Shown here in pieces: positions 6,637-13,582 of a stretch of 13,582 nt of DNA. The first letter of the stretch is position 1. Each line of letters starts with the position of its first letter. This stretch comes from Planctomycetota bacterium (GTDB taxonomy: Bacteria; Planctomycetota; PLA2; JAEUHO01). The notes under the pieces were generated by a model, which saw nothing but the letters and a program-made list of their open reading frames with translations, had not been told where the DNA came from and made no database searches. A program made the translations under genes and the position numbers. Location of the stretch: contig JAHEIK010000053.1 in the NCBI GenBank assembly GCA_024639415.1, forward strand, positions 533-14,114. Direction: 5' to 3'.

Positions 6637-7895
6637 TTGTCGATCTCGACCATCCAGGCCTGGATGCGCTCGCGCTCCGCGCCCCCGAACGTCAGCAGCA
6701 CCAACTCCTCGACCAGGCGCCCCGCGCGCCGCAGCGTCACGTGCTGTCCACCGCCGGCCAGGGCGATCTGGTGGAAGTGCAGCACCGGCAGGGAGCTGGT
6801 CGAGACCGTGTGCACCACGACCTTCTCGTCGAACAGCAGGTCCTTGCGCGCACGCTGGATTGACCGCAACAAGCCGGGTACGTCGCGATCGTGCGGCGGC
6901 GCGTCCCCGACCACCACCACCACGCGGTGGGCGCGCTGCGACCAGCCCACGCGCTTGTCGCGCAGGGCCATCCGGATGCCCTTGTCCACGCCCTCTTCGT
7001 GATCCGCGCCGCCCGAGGCAGCCACCTTGCGGAAGCGCTTCGCCAGCACGTCGCCGTTGGGTGTCAGCTCCGCGCGCAGGTGCGCCGAGTCCTTGTAGGT
7101 GATGAGGCCGGCGCGGAAGCGCGGCACGTACGAGCGCAACCGGTCGATCAAGCGCTGGGCGCCTGCCTTGGCGGCGCCGATCACACGTCCCATCGAGCCC
7201 GTGTCATCCAGCACCACGCACAGCTCGAGACCGTGCTTGCGCATGTGCTCCAGGCGCCCGTAGAAGCGGTCGTCCTTCCGGCCGGACTCGACCGACGTGC
7301 TCTTCGCGCCCTGGGCCTTGCCGGCCTTGGCCGCGCTCGCACGCAACGACTCCAAGAGCCCGCGCTGCTCGCGCTCGAGGGCGGAGCGTCCCCGCTTCCA
7401 CCAGCCTGCGTACATCTCCAGTTTCGTTCCGAGCTTCACGGGCGGCAGCGTGAAGAGCACCTCCCGGGCATACGCCTGCACGGTCGGATGCTCGTGACGC
7501 GCCCAACGCAGGAGGGCCTCGGCAAGCTCGGGGCCGCCCTCCGCCACGAGCTCGCGTCGCGGGCGGCCGCGCAGCGCGCCGAGGGCGCCGGCGGCTGCGT
7601 AGGGATGCTGCTCCGCGTGGAGCAAGCGGGCGGCGAGGTGCACGGCGCCCGTCTCCGTCCGCTTGCGGAGCTCGAAGGCCGCGATCGAGCGCACGGTCCA
7701 ATCCTCATGGCGTAGCCACGCCTTGAGCGGGCGCAGCGCGGCATGCACCGGCACCAGGGCGGGCGGCGCGGCCTTCTCGTGCTCGGCGGCGGCGTCGGGG
7801 TAGGGCGCGAGGAGCGCAGCCGCCGCCGCGAGAAGGGCGGCGCCTAGCAGGCCTCTCAGGCGGGGCGGGGTGGGGGTGGGCACGGCCGACATCAT
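6615..7895 (-). CDS. Secreted von Willebrand factor A (VWA) domain protein
   Basis: This protein of about 426 residues starts with a hydrophobic, alanine/leucine-rich segment ending near PDAAAEHE, consistent with export by a signal peptide. Residues about 45-155 form a helical, HEAT-like stretch (for example WTVRSIAAFELRKR and HPTVQAYAREVLF). The VWA domain follows, with a metal-binding (MIDAS) motif LDDTGSMG (Asp230, Ser234), then GLITYKDSA, GGADHEEGVDKGI and VVVVVGDAPPHD. VWA domains bind ligands or partner proteins through a divalent metal; the partner here is unknown. ATG at 7895 or 7892 is preferred. A TTG at 7916 would add seven residues, and GAGGG sits only 0-3 nt before the ATGs, so the start is uncertain. 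A lipoprotein gene ends 66 nt upstream on the same strand and may be co-transcribed. Confidence 0.88.
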   Translation of the reverse strand: MMSAVPTPTPPRLRGLLGAALLAAAAALLAPYPDAAAEHEKAAPPALVPVHAALRPLKAWLRHEDWTVRSIAAFELRKRTETGAVHLAARLLHAEQHPYAAAGALGALRGRPRRELVAEGGPELAEALLRWARHEHPTVQAYAREVLFTLPPVKLGTKLEMYAGWWKRGRSALEREQRGLLESLRASAAKAGKAQGAKSTSVESGRKDDRFYGRLEHMRKHGLELCVVLDDTGSMGRVIGAAKAGAQRLIDRLRSYVPRFRAGLITYKDSAHLRAELTPNGDVLAKRFRKVAASGGADHEEGVDKGIRMALRDKRVGWSQRAHRVVVVVGDAPPHDRDVPGLLRSIQRARKDLLFDEKVVVHTVSTSSLPVLHFHQIALAGGGQHVTLRRAGRLVEELVLLTFGGAERERIQAWMVEIDKLRKAEP

Positions 7896-7961
7896 CCCTC
7901 GAAACGCGCGCCGCAAGCAGGTCGCAGACCCGACGTCATTCTCCTGGAGTGCGGCCGCGTG

Positions 7962-8621
7962 CTACTCGTCGATCAGCTCGACGTCGAGGAACAGGCGCAC
8001 CTCGTACACACGATCCCCGTCGGTCATGCCTGCGGGGCGCAGCACGCGCGCCTCCAGCTCCCGGTTGCGCACCACGACCTCGCCCGCGGACAGGTCGGAG
8101 ACGACCAGCGTGCCGAGCTCGATCGGGCCGCCGAGCGGCAGCGGTTCGTACAGGCCGGGCGGCAGAAGATCGCGCGTGACCACACGCCCCTTGCCGGGTC
8201 GCGTGAAGAAGACGTGCCGCTCGGCGGCGCTGATGCGGTCCGAGAACTCGAAGCGGACGAGTGCTGCATGCGCCTCGGTGCGCCCGGCCCGCTCGTCGTC
8301 CGGCCCGGCGATTTCCGGGTGCTCCTTGGCGGGCTCCTCGCGCATGGACCATGCGACCACGACGGTCTGTCCGCCGGCTAGCTCGCGCCAGGGCGAGGTA
8401 CGGCTGATGCGATCCGTCGCTTCGAGGCGGAAGCGCACCCGGCCCGGGGTCCGCGCATGCAGCGTGAAACCGGTGCCGCCCGTGGATAGGGCCGAGTCGG
8501 CCAGCCGCCAGCCCGGGGGCCCCCCAAGCTCGCTAGCGACCGTTCCGGGCTCGTCGCCGCGACCGCACGCCGCCGTCAAGAGCAGGAGGAACGACAGGGC
8601 GCAGAGGGTGGTGTGCTTCAA
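7962..8621 (-). CDS. Putative lipoprotein of unknown family
   Basis: A 219-residue protein that I do not recognise. It begins with a short positive end and the hydrophobic run LCALSFLLLLTAACG, a likely lipoprotein signal with Cys near residue 19. The rest is rich in short beta-strand-like stretches (for example GRVRFRLEATDRIS, VRFEFSDRIS, GTLVVSDLSAGEVVVRN, YEVRLFLDVEL), suggesting a small beta-sandwich domain. The pair VRFRLEATDRIS and VRFEFSDRIS hints at an internal repeat. I chose the TTG at 8621 because GGAG lies 6 nt upstream and the signal peptide starts at once; the open frame continues upstream only as antisense to the next gene. It is divergent from the transglutaminase-like gene (54 nt apart) and lies 66 nt before the VWA gene, so the three exported proteins may work together. 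Function is unknown. Confidence 0.72.
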   Translation of the reverse strand: MKHTTLCALSFLLLLTAACGRGDEPGTVASELGGPPGWRLADSALSTGGTGFTLHARTPGRVRFRLEATDRISRTSPWRELAGGQTVVVAWSMREEPAKEHPEIAGPDDERAGRTEAHAALVRFEFSDRISAAERHVFFTRPGKGRVVTRDLLPPGLYEPLPLGGPIELGTLVVSDLSAGEVVVRNRELEARVLRPAGMTDGDRVYEVRLFLDVELIDE

Positions 8622-8662
8622 GGGGCTCTCCGACGGTGCCCGCGCAGGGCGGTAGGATCCAG

Positions 8663-8670
8663 AAGGAGGA
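8663..8670 (+). promoter_or_regulatory. Strong ribosome binding site of the transglutaminase-like gene
   Basis: AAGGAGGA lies 5 nt before the ATG at 8676. It fixes that start and rules out an in-frame ATG 21 codons upstream. The 54-nt gap between the two divergent starts (8622-8675) must hold both promoters or their downstream parts; I see no convincing -35/-10 pair in it. Confidence 0.8.
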
Positions 8671-8675
8671 ACCGA

Positions 8676-10685
8676 ATGACCAAGCCGTCGATTCCCGTGC
8701 TTGCCCTGGCCGTGATCGCCGGCCCCGTGCTCTGCGCCGGGACCTCCCCCGTGGCAAGGGCGGCCGACGAGGAGCCGCAGCGGACGGCGCGATGGTACGA
8801 GCAGTCGATGGACGGCCACAAATCGGGCTTCCTGCGCGTGGTCTGGGCCCCCTCGACCTGGCAGGGGCGGAAGACCCTGCACGACACCACGACCGCCGTG
8901 CGCCGTACCCAGCGCAACATGGACGGCATCCTCGACACCTTCGAGATCACCACGATCGTCGATCTCGAGCGCGGAGCCGACGGCACCCTCTGGTGGATGC
9001 GTGTCCGCAGCGAGGAGCCGGAGCGCATCACCGTCTCCGAGACGACGTGGCGGCGTGCCGACGGAGACACCGGCTACTCGCACACGGTGACGATCCTGGG
9101 CCAGGAGGAGAACCGCGAACGGGTCTGGATCCCGCTCGAGAAGCCGGTGATGGTCGACGCCGAGGCCTTCCTGCACGAGCGCGCCCGTCGCGGGACGTTG
9201 GAGAAGGGCGCGACCTTCGACCTGCGCACCCTCGACGTGCGCGCGCGGGGAACGTCCGTGACGAAGCTCACCGTGCTTGGCCAGGAGGCGATCCGGGACG
9301 AGAACGGACGTGAACTCCCCTGCTTCCGCATCGCCGAGCGCAACGTCGACAGCGGGGTCGAGTCCACGATGTGGCTCGATCGCGCGGGAGCGTTCGTCCA
9401 GATCCGCAGCGGCGGGTCCCGGATCCAGCGTGCGACCGAGGCGAAGGCCGAGTCCATGCCCACACGGCCGGCGGCCTACAGCATCACCGTCCCCGCCTCG
9501 CCCCCGCTCGCGCGGATCTTCAACGCCGATCGGCTCCTGGTCGACGTCCATCTGCGAGCGGACCCGCAGCGCAAGCTGCCCAAGTTCCCCGACTCGCCCT
9601 GGTCCCGCGTGCTCAGCATGCAGGGGAACGACGCGACCGGCTACGTCGCCAAGGTCGAGTTGCGCCGCTACGACGATGTCTCGGCGCAGGCGCGCATCCC
9701 CGTCGTCGACAAGCGCTTCGAGCGGGAGCTCGAGGCCACGGTACACATGCAGACGCAGCACCCGCTGGTCCAGCGGACGGTGCGCGACGTCGTGGGCGAA
9801 GAGAAGGACGCACGGAGGGCCGCGCACAAGCTGGCACGGTTCGTCTTCACGCGACTGGCCAAGAAGAGCCCCGACGTCGCGGACGCGGACGCCGTCCAGA
9901 TCCTCGAGTCGTGCAAGGGTGACTGCAGCGAGCACTGCCTGCTGTTCGTCACGCTGTGCCGCGCGGCAGGCATCCCGGCGCGCCGCTGCAGCGGCTACGT
10001 GTGCATCGGCGGCATGTGGGGCTCCCACGCCTGGTGCGAGATCTGGACCGGGCGCTGGATCGGAGCGGACCCGACGACAGGGGAGGTCGGCACGGCGGCC
10101 CGCTACCTGTTCTTCGGCCGGCGGGACGAACCCGGCAGCTTCCCCGGCGTGGTCTCCTCGCGCGTTCGCGGTCGACTGCGCATGGTCACGACGCGCATCG
10201 AAGAGGGCAAGGCGGGCTTCGCACTCAGCGACCCGAACGGCCACCGCATCGCCGACAAGCCGGGCCGCCGCTACTTGCACGTGCTCGCGGGGCTCGAGGC
10301 GCGCGACGTGCCGGCCGACTGGACCGTGCGGCTCAGCCGCGACAACGTCATGATGCTCCACGGCCCCGGCTTCAGCGCCCAGCTGAGCGCCTGGGCGGAC
10401 CAGGGCGACTCCATGGACACGGTGGCCCGCTACTTCGGGCGTGGCCGCTCGACCTTCGCCGGCGTTCCGGCCCTGCTGCGCAAGTCGGGCTCGACCCGCA
10501 TGTACTGGCTGTTCAATCGCCGTCGGCGCATCCAGTTGCTGGTCGGAGGCGCCGACGACGCGACCCTGGCGACGCTGGAGCGTGTCCTCGCGCCGACCTT
10601 CGCCGAACCCGTCCTGGCCTGGCCGGCCGCCGGTGCCGGCAAGGCGGGCACGGGCGCCGAGGCCAAGGATGGGGCTCCCAAGTAG
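8676..10685 (+). CDS. Secreted transglutaminase-like (cysteine protease fold) protein
   Basis: This 669-residue protein starts with a signal peptide (hydrophobic IPVLALAVIAGPVL, likely cut after SPVARA near residue 29). Residues about 30-370 form a large beta-rich region that I do not recognise. The transglutaminase core lies at about 385-485: Cys417 in GDCSEHCLLFVTLCRAAGIP, His451 in GSHAWCEIW and Asp465 in GADPTTGE make a complete Cys-His-Asp triad. In bacteria this fold is used for peptidase, amidase or cross-linking chemistry, so the reaction cannot be told from the sequence. About 180 residues follow, ending in an Ala/Gly/Lys-rich tail. The start is fixed by a strong ribosome site. It is divergent from the lipoprotein gene; 52 nt separate its stop from the histidine kinase start, with no clear terminator. 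Confidence 0.88.
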   Translation: MTKPSIPVLALAVIAGPVLCAGTSPVARAADEEPQRTARWYEQSMDGHKSGFLRVVWAPSTWQGRKTLHDTTTAVRRTQRNMDGILDTFEITTIVDLERGADGTLWWMRVRSEEPERITVSETTWRRADGDTGYSHTVTILGQEENRERVWIPLEKPVMVDAEAFLHERARRGTLEKGATFDLRTLDVRARGTSVTKLTVLGQEAIRDENGRELPCFRIAERNVDSGVESTMWLDRAGAFVQIRSGGSRIQRATEAKAESMPTRPAAYSITVPASPPLARIFNADRLLVDVHLRADPQRKLPKFPDSPWSRVLSMQGNDATGYVAKVELRRYDDVSAQARIPVVDKRFERELEATVHMQTQHPLVQRTVRDVVGEEKDARRAAHKLARFVFTRLAKKSPDVADADAVQILESCKGDCSEHCLLFVTLCRAAGIPARRCSGYVCIGGMWGSHAWCEIWTGRWIGADPTTGEVGTAARYLFFGRRDEPGSFPGVVSSRVRGRLRMVTTRIEEGKAGFALSDPNGHRIADKPGRRYLHVLAGLEARDVPADWTVRLSRDNVMMLHGPGFSAQLSAWADQGDSMDTVARYFGRGRSTFAGVPALLRKSGSTRMYWLFNRRRRIQLLVGGADDATLATLERVLAPTFAEPVLAWPAAGAGKAGTGAEAKDGAPK

Positions 10686-10737
10686 GAACGTAAGCCTGTC
10701 GTTTCAGTCCTTCGCCCGGTCCGGTCGATGGTGACCC

Positions 10738-12084
10738 GTGACCGTGCAGCCGCGCTCCAAGATCGCCTCCTCCTTCCTGAGAGAGCCCCGGCATGTCGTG
10801 GCGAGCCTGCGTCTGCTGGTGTTCGCCGGTCTTGCCATCCTGGGCTGGTCGGAGCCTCCGGCGGAGCCCTTCCTCTTCTGGACGATCACCGTGGTCTACG
10901 GGATCACCGTGCTGGGCTACCTGGCGGCCCAGAATCGGGACTTCGACCTGCGCCGGGTGCGCTACGCGATCTTCCTCTTCGACGTGGCTGTCGTCTGCGG
11001 CTTGCTGGTCCTGCGCGGCCGTGATGTGCAGGCCCTGGTCATGGCCTACGCCATGCTCGTGTTGCTTGCGGGGGTGATGGCCGGGATCGGCAATGCGGTC
11101 GTCAACGGGTTGATCGTCTCCGCCCTGTTCACCGTCATCACCGGGTGGGGCGTGCCGCCCGACACCCTCCTCACGTTCGAGCGCATGGCGCCGGTGCTCT
11201 TCTTCTTCGTCATCGCGGTGTTCATGGGGCACGTGGCGGGGGACGCGCGGCGCCGGAGCGAGAAGGAGCGCGCGGCGGCGGCCGTGCCGTCGCTCCGCAA
11301 GAGCACACAGCGCCTGCTTGCGGCGCGCGAGTGCGTCCAAGCGGAGGATCGCCTGCATACGCTGGGCCTCGTCTCGACGGGCATCGCGCACGAGATGCGG
11401 CGTCCCCTTGCCGTCCTGCTCGAGGGCGCTACGGACGGCCCCCAGCTACTGCGGGACCTGCGGGGCGCGCTCGGCGACGGACGAGATCCCGCCGCGGTCC
11501 TGAGCGAGTTGTCCGTCCTGTTCGACGACGCCACGCATGCGGCCGAGCGCCTGCAGCATGTGGCGGCCGATCTCAACCGGGTGGGACGGGGCGGTGCAGC
11601 CGAGCAGCGTGCCGTGCCTGTGCGGGAGACCCTGGAGAGCGCCGAGCGCATGTTGCGCAAGGCGGCCGGTGACGCGGTGCAGATCCGGACCCACGTCGAG
11701 AGCGAGCGCGCGGTCCGCGGCGATCCCGCCCGCCTGCTCCAGATCCTCCTGATCCTCGGCGACAACGCGATCGGCGCGATGGCCGACGACGGCGGCGAGC
11801 TCAGCATGACCGCGGAGGACGCTGCGGCGGAGCGGATCGCGTTCGTCATCGCGGACTCCGGTTCGGGCATGTCCGAGGAGACCGTGCAGCGGATGTACGA
11901 CCCCTTCTTCACCACGCGAGGTGCCGGGCGTGGCACGGGCCTCGGGCTCTACGTGCTGCGCGAGATCGTGCGCACGCTCGGCGGCTCGGTGACCTGCGAG
12001 ACGGAGCCGGGCGCAGGCACGAGCTTCCGTGTCGAGCTGCCGGCACTCGCGGTCGCGGATGGCCAGGCCGCGGACGCCGCCTAG
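10738..12084 (+). CDS. Membrane-bound sensor histidine kinase
   Basis: This 448-residue protein has about six predicted membrane segments (roughly residues 20-36, 45-63, 76-92, 98-116, 118-135, 150-167) with only short loops, so it probably senses a signal within or near the membrane. A cytoplasmic linker and a HisKA-like dimerisation domain follow: the phosphorylated residue would be His218 in GIAHEMRRPL, where the usual Asn after His-Glu-x-x is Arg. The ATP-binding domain has the N box (Asn343 in GDNAIGAM), G1 (DSGSGMS, 373-379), the F box (YDPFFTT) and G2 (GRGTGLGL). The layout resembles NtrB-like kinases. No response regulator is in the window. The GTG at 10738 is chosen because no ATG is available in frame before the first membrane segment; GTG at 10744 is an alternative, with weak GGTGA upstream. 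Confidence 0.9.
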   Translation: MTVQPRSKIASSFLREPRHVVASLRLLVFAGLAILGWSEPPAEPFLFWTITVVYGITVLGYLAAQNRDFDLRRVRYAIFLFDVAVVCGLLVLRGRDVQALVMAYAMLVLLAGVMAGIGNAVVNGLIVSALFTVITGWGVPPDTLLTFERMAPVLFFFVIAVFMGHVAGDARRRSEKERAAAAVPSLRKSTQRLLAARECVQAEDRLHTLGLVSTGIAHEMRRPLAVLLEGATDGPQLLRDLRGALGDGRDPAAVLSELSVLFDDATHAAERLQHVAADLNRVGRGGAAEQRAVPVRETLESAERMLRKAAGDAVQIRTHVESERAVRGDPARLLQILLILGDNAIGAMADDGGELSMTAEDAAAERIAFVIADSGSGMSEETVQRMYDPFFTTRGAGRGTGLGLYVLREIVRTLGGSVTCETEPGAGTSFRVELPALAVADGQAADAA

Positions 12085-12143
12085 CCTCGACCCCGTTCGC
12101 GCTACACCCACGGCTGTCGGTCCCCCGCGCGAGGATGCCCGCG

Positions 12144-13064
12144 ATGCACCAGCTCGCGCACCTGCTCGCCACGCTTCCTCTCCCGGAACCTGATCGCGCG
12201 GACGACGCGCCCAAGCCGCCCGGCGACCTGCTGGCCGGCTGCTCGCCGTGCGACGGTGAGGTCATCCAGGAGCTGGGCGCAGGACTCCCGGCAGGCCACC
12301 TTCATGTCTGGGGTGGGCCGTGCGGGGCGGGCAAGACGGCGTTCCTCCTGTGCCTGATGCAGGCCGCCGCCGTGCAAGGGCGACGCGTGGTCTACGCGAC
12401 CTACGACCTGCCGCCCGAGACCCTCGCCATGCGCCTGCTCGCCACCACGGCCGGCGTCCCGTGGCGGCAGCTACCCGACCCCGGCGGCAGCTCGTCGACC
12501 TGCAAGCTGAATCCGGACGAGCTCGAGCGCGCCCTCGCGGCGCGTGAACTGCTCTCGCGCCTGCCGTTCGACGTGCTCCCCGCACGTGGCTTCAGTGCCC
12601 GCTCGCTGCGCGACCGGGTCACGCGCATGCCGTTCCGGGCCGAGATCCTGGCGGTCGACTACCTGCAGGGTGTGATTCGCCGGCCCGGCTCCGAGATGGG
12701 CGTCGCGCTACGCGAGCTGTCCGACCTTGCGGCCCAGCTGCACCTGGCCGTCGTCTGTGCCGTGCGCTCCGGCGACGAGGCCGCCGAAGAGCTCGACGAG
12801 CTGCGCCAGGCCGGGGCGGGACTGCCCGATCGTGTCGGCTGGCTCGCTCCGCCCGCGGGCGTCGGCCTCGAGACGTCGGGCGTGCGCCAGGCCGAGGTGG
12901 TGCACAACCGCTACGGTCAGACGCCGGCGATTCCGCTGCACCTCGACGAGCCCACGGGGACGCTGGGCCGCATCGACGTGATTCCGGCGGAGCTTGATCC
13001 GGCGGAGGTTCACCCGGCGGAGCTTGATCCGGCGGATGTCGGTCGCGCGGACGCGACGGCCTAG
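12144..13064 (+). CDS. DnaB C-terminal-like (RecA-fold) ATPase without the DnaB N-terminal domain
   Basis: This 306-residue protein matches the RecA-like core of replicative helicase DnaB. The Walker A motif is GPCGAGKTAF (Lys64). The next motif, ATYDLPPETLAMRLL, aligns with the DnaB segment that carries the catalytic Glu, here Asp88. Walker B is ILAVDYLQGV (Asp172), close to the DnaB form VVDYLQ. ELRQAGAGLPDRV and AEVVHNRYGQTPAIPLHL align with the last DnaB motifs, but KxRNG reads HNRYG. The N-terminal DnaB domain is absent, so a normal replicative role is unlikely; recombination, regulation or an accessory NTPase are possible. The last 25 residues are a short repeat (PAELD/PAEVH). GAGG lies 9 nt before the ATG at 12144; ATG at 12135 is in frame but touches that site. 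It lies 59 nt after the kinase gene on the same strand. Confidence 0.82.
   Translation: MHQLAHLLATLPLPEPDRADDAPKPPGDLLAGCSPCDGEVIQELGAGLPAGHLHVWGGPCGAGKTAFLLCLMQAAAVQGRRVVYATYDLPPETLAMRLLATTAGVPWRQLPDPGGSSSTCKLNPDELERALAARELLSRLPFDVLPARGFSARSLRDRVTRMPFRAEILAVDYLQGVIRRPGSEMGVALRELSDLAAQLHLAVVCAVRSGDEAAEELDELRQAGAGLPDRVGWLAPPAGVGLETSGVRQAEVVHNRYGQTPAIPLHLDEPTGTLGRIDVIPAELDPAEVHPAELDPADVGRADATA
12984..13043 (+). repeat. Four tandem 15-bp units encoding a PAExx tail
   Basis: Four 15-nt units begin with CCGGCGGA: CCGGCGGAGCTTGAT, CCGGCGGAGGTTCAC, the first unit again exactly, then CCGGCGGATGTCGGT. They encode PAELD, PAEVH, PAELD and PADVG at the C terminus of the DnaB-like protein. The exact copy 30 nt apart points to recent tandem duplication. 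Confidence 0.85.
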
Positions 13065-13092
13065 CGCGGACGCGTCGGCCTAGCGCGGACGG
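13045..13092 (+). repeat. 19-bp tandem repeat spanning the stop codon of the DnaB-like gene
   Basis: GCGCGGACGCGACGGCCTA (13045-13063) is followed directly by GCGCGGACGCGTCGGCCTA (13064-13082), one base different, and by a partial third copy starting GCGCGGACG (13083). The gene's TAG stop straddles the first junction. It fills most of the 31-nt gap between the two convergent genes. Confidence 0.8.
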
Positions 13093-13095
13093 GGG

Positions 13096-13582
13096 CTAGG
13101 CCTGCGCGCCTACGGCCGTGACGTAGGCCACGGCGTGGCTCGTCGGCAGCAGCATGAGTGCGCCGAGGAACTCGTCGAAGAAGCCGCCGATGCCGCTCGC
13201 GCCATAGCCGAGGCGCAGTGCCGCCATGTTCAGGCGCTGACCGATCAGACCGGCTTCCAGATGCGCCGTGCGGTAGACGCGCTCGCCGTACAGGTCGACC
13301 GCGCGGGGCAGGTCGAACGTGTGCAGTACGGCGAAGGCGCAGTCGCGCGCGAGCTCCTGCCACAGGCAGGACTGATGGAGGGCGTCGCGCGGACTGCCTT
13401 GCTGGACCAGGTACAGCGCGTGCCCACCCGGGTCGTAGCGATAGACGCCGCTCGGCAGGCCCGCCACGCCTGCGACGGCCACGTGGGTCGTGAGCACGGA
13501 GGGGGGGAGTGTCGCTTCCGGATCCGGTCCGTCCGGCCGCGGATACGCGTGGGCGAGGATGCGTCCCAACGCTTCGAGCGGC
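13096..13582 (-). CDS. SagB-type nitroreductase-family protein, 5' end cut by the window edge
   Basis: The visible 161 residues are the C-terminal portion of an FMN-dependent nitroreductase of the SagB type. Recognisable stretches are SGVYRYDPGGHALYLVQQG, CLWQELARDCAFAVLHTFDL, the helix YGERVYRTAHLEAGLIGQRLNMAALRLGYGASGIGGF and the C-terminal AYVTAVG. The family oxidises thiazolines or oxazolines in some peptide natural product pathways, but many members lie outside such clusters and have unknown substrates. The frame is open to the right edge (reading PLEALGRILAHAY), which fits the early part of the fold, so the start codon lies beyond the window; a TTG at 13569 is internal. It is convergent with the DnaB-like gene. 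No peptide precursor or cyclodehydratase is visible here. Confidence 0.82.
   Translation of the reverse strand, partial: PLEALGRILAHAYPRPDGPDPEATLPPSVLTTHVAVAGVAGLPSGVYRYDPGGHALYLVQQGSPRDALHQSCLWQELARDCAFAVLHTFDLPRAVDLYGERVYRTAHLEAGLIGQRLNMAALRLGYGASGIGGFFDEFLGALMLLPTSHAVAYVTAVGAQA

Noticed and set aside
4882..7002. A 706-residue open frame on the + strand
   Set aside because: It is antisense to the NuoE-NuoF fusion and part of the VWA gene, both with clear family motifs. It even reads through the hexamer array, which no real gene is expected to do here.
8622..8675. TAGGAT at 8653-8658 as a -10 box for the transglutaminase-like gene
   Set aside because: It lies only 18 nt before the start codon and has no matching -35 at proper spacing; one hexamer is not enough evidence.
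7962..10361. A 799-residue open frame on the - strand across the transglutaminase-like gene
   Set aside because: Only its last 219 codons, from the TTG at 8621, look like a protein with a signal peptide. The rest is antisense to a clear gene and shows the low-complexity look of GC-rich shadow frames.

Overview
This is a very GC-rich (roughly 70% by eye) bacterial chromosomal window with ten protein-coding genes, tightly packed on both strands, and no tRNA, rRNA, CRISPR array or recognisable transposase. The gene families are a secreted DUF255/YyaL protein, a secreted VWA protein, a secreted transglutaminase-like protein, QueF, and a NuoE-NuoF fusion. Together with the GC-rich repeats in the gaps, they suggest a Gram-negative environmental lineage such as Planctomycetota or Myxococcota. 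That placement is an inference from gene flavour and not a proven assignment.

Layout. 1-193: end of an upstream transcription unit with a strong intrinsic terminator, then the untranslated lead of the first gene. 194-3460 (+): a lipoprotein-type YyaL/DUF255 thioredoxin protein with an added C-terminal DsbD-alpha-like domain, an OsmC-family thiol peroxidase, and QueF (preQ0 reductase) starting 4 nt after the OsmC stop. 3457-3577: a remarkable palindromic element filling the gap between convergent genes. 3599-6480 (-): a NuoE-NuoF fusion flavoprotein whose stop codon overlaps the start of moeA (TGATG). 6505-6618: an inverted array of hexanucleotide repeats between genes. 6615-8621 (-): a secreted VWA-domain protein and, upstream of it, a small lipoprotein of unknown family. 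8676-10685 (+): a secreted transglutaminase-like protein, divergent from the lipoprotein. 10738-13064 (+): a membrane histidine kinase without a partner regulator in view, then a DnaB-C-like ATPase with altered catalytic motifs and a repeat tail. 13096-13582 (-): the C-terminal part of a SagB-type nitroreductase, cut by the window edge.

How the genes relate. Two themes stand out. The first is thiol/redox chemistry at the left end (CxxC thioredoxin lipoprotein with a DsbD-alpha-like domain, then OsmC). The second is a possible molybdenum link: a NAD(H)- and FMN-binding diaphorase module translationally coupled to the molybdopterin molybdotransferase MoeA, as would suit a NAD-dependent Mo/W formate dehydrogenase encoded elsewhere. 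The lipoprotein, VWA protein and transglutaminase-like protein form a cluster of three predicted exported proteins. The most unusual non-coding features are the folded element at 3457-3577, a shared 10-mer GTAGGGGCGC that overlaps or follows stop codons, the inverted hexamer array, and two short tandem repeats at the 3' end of the DnaB-like gene.
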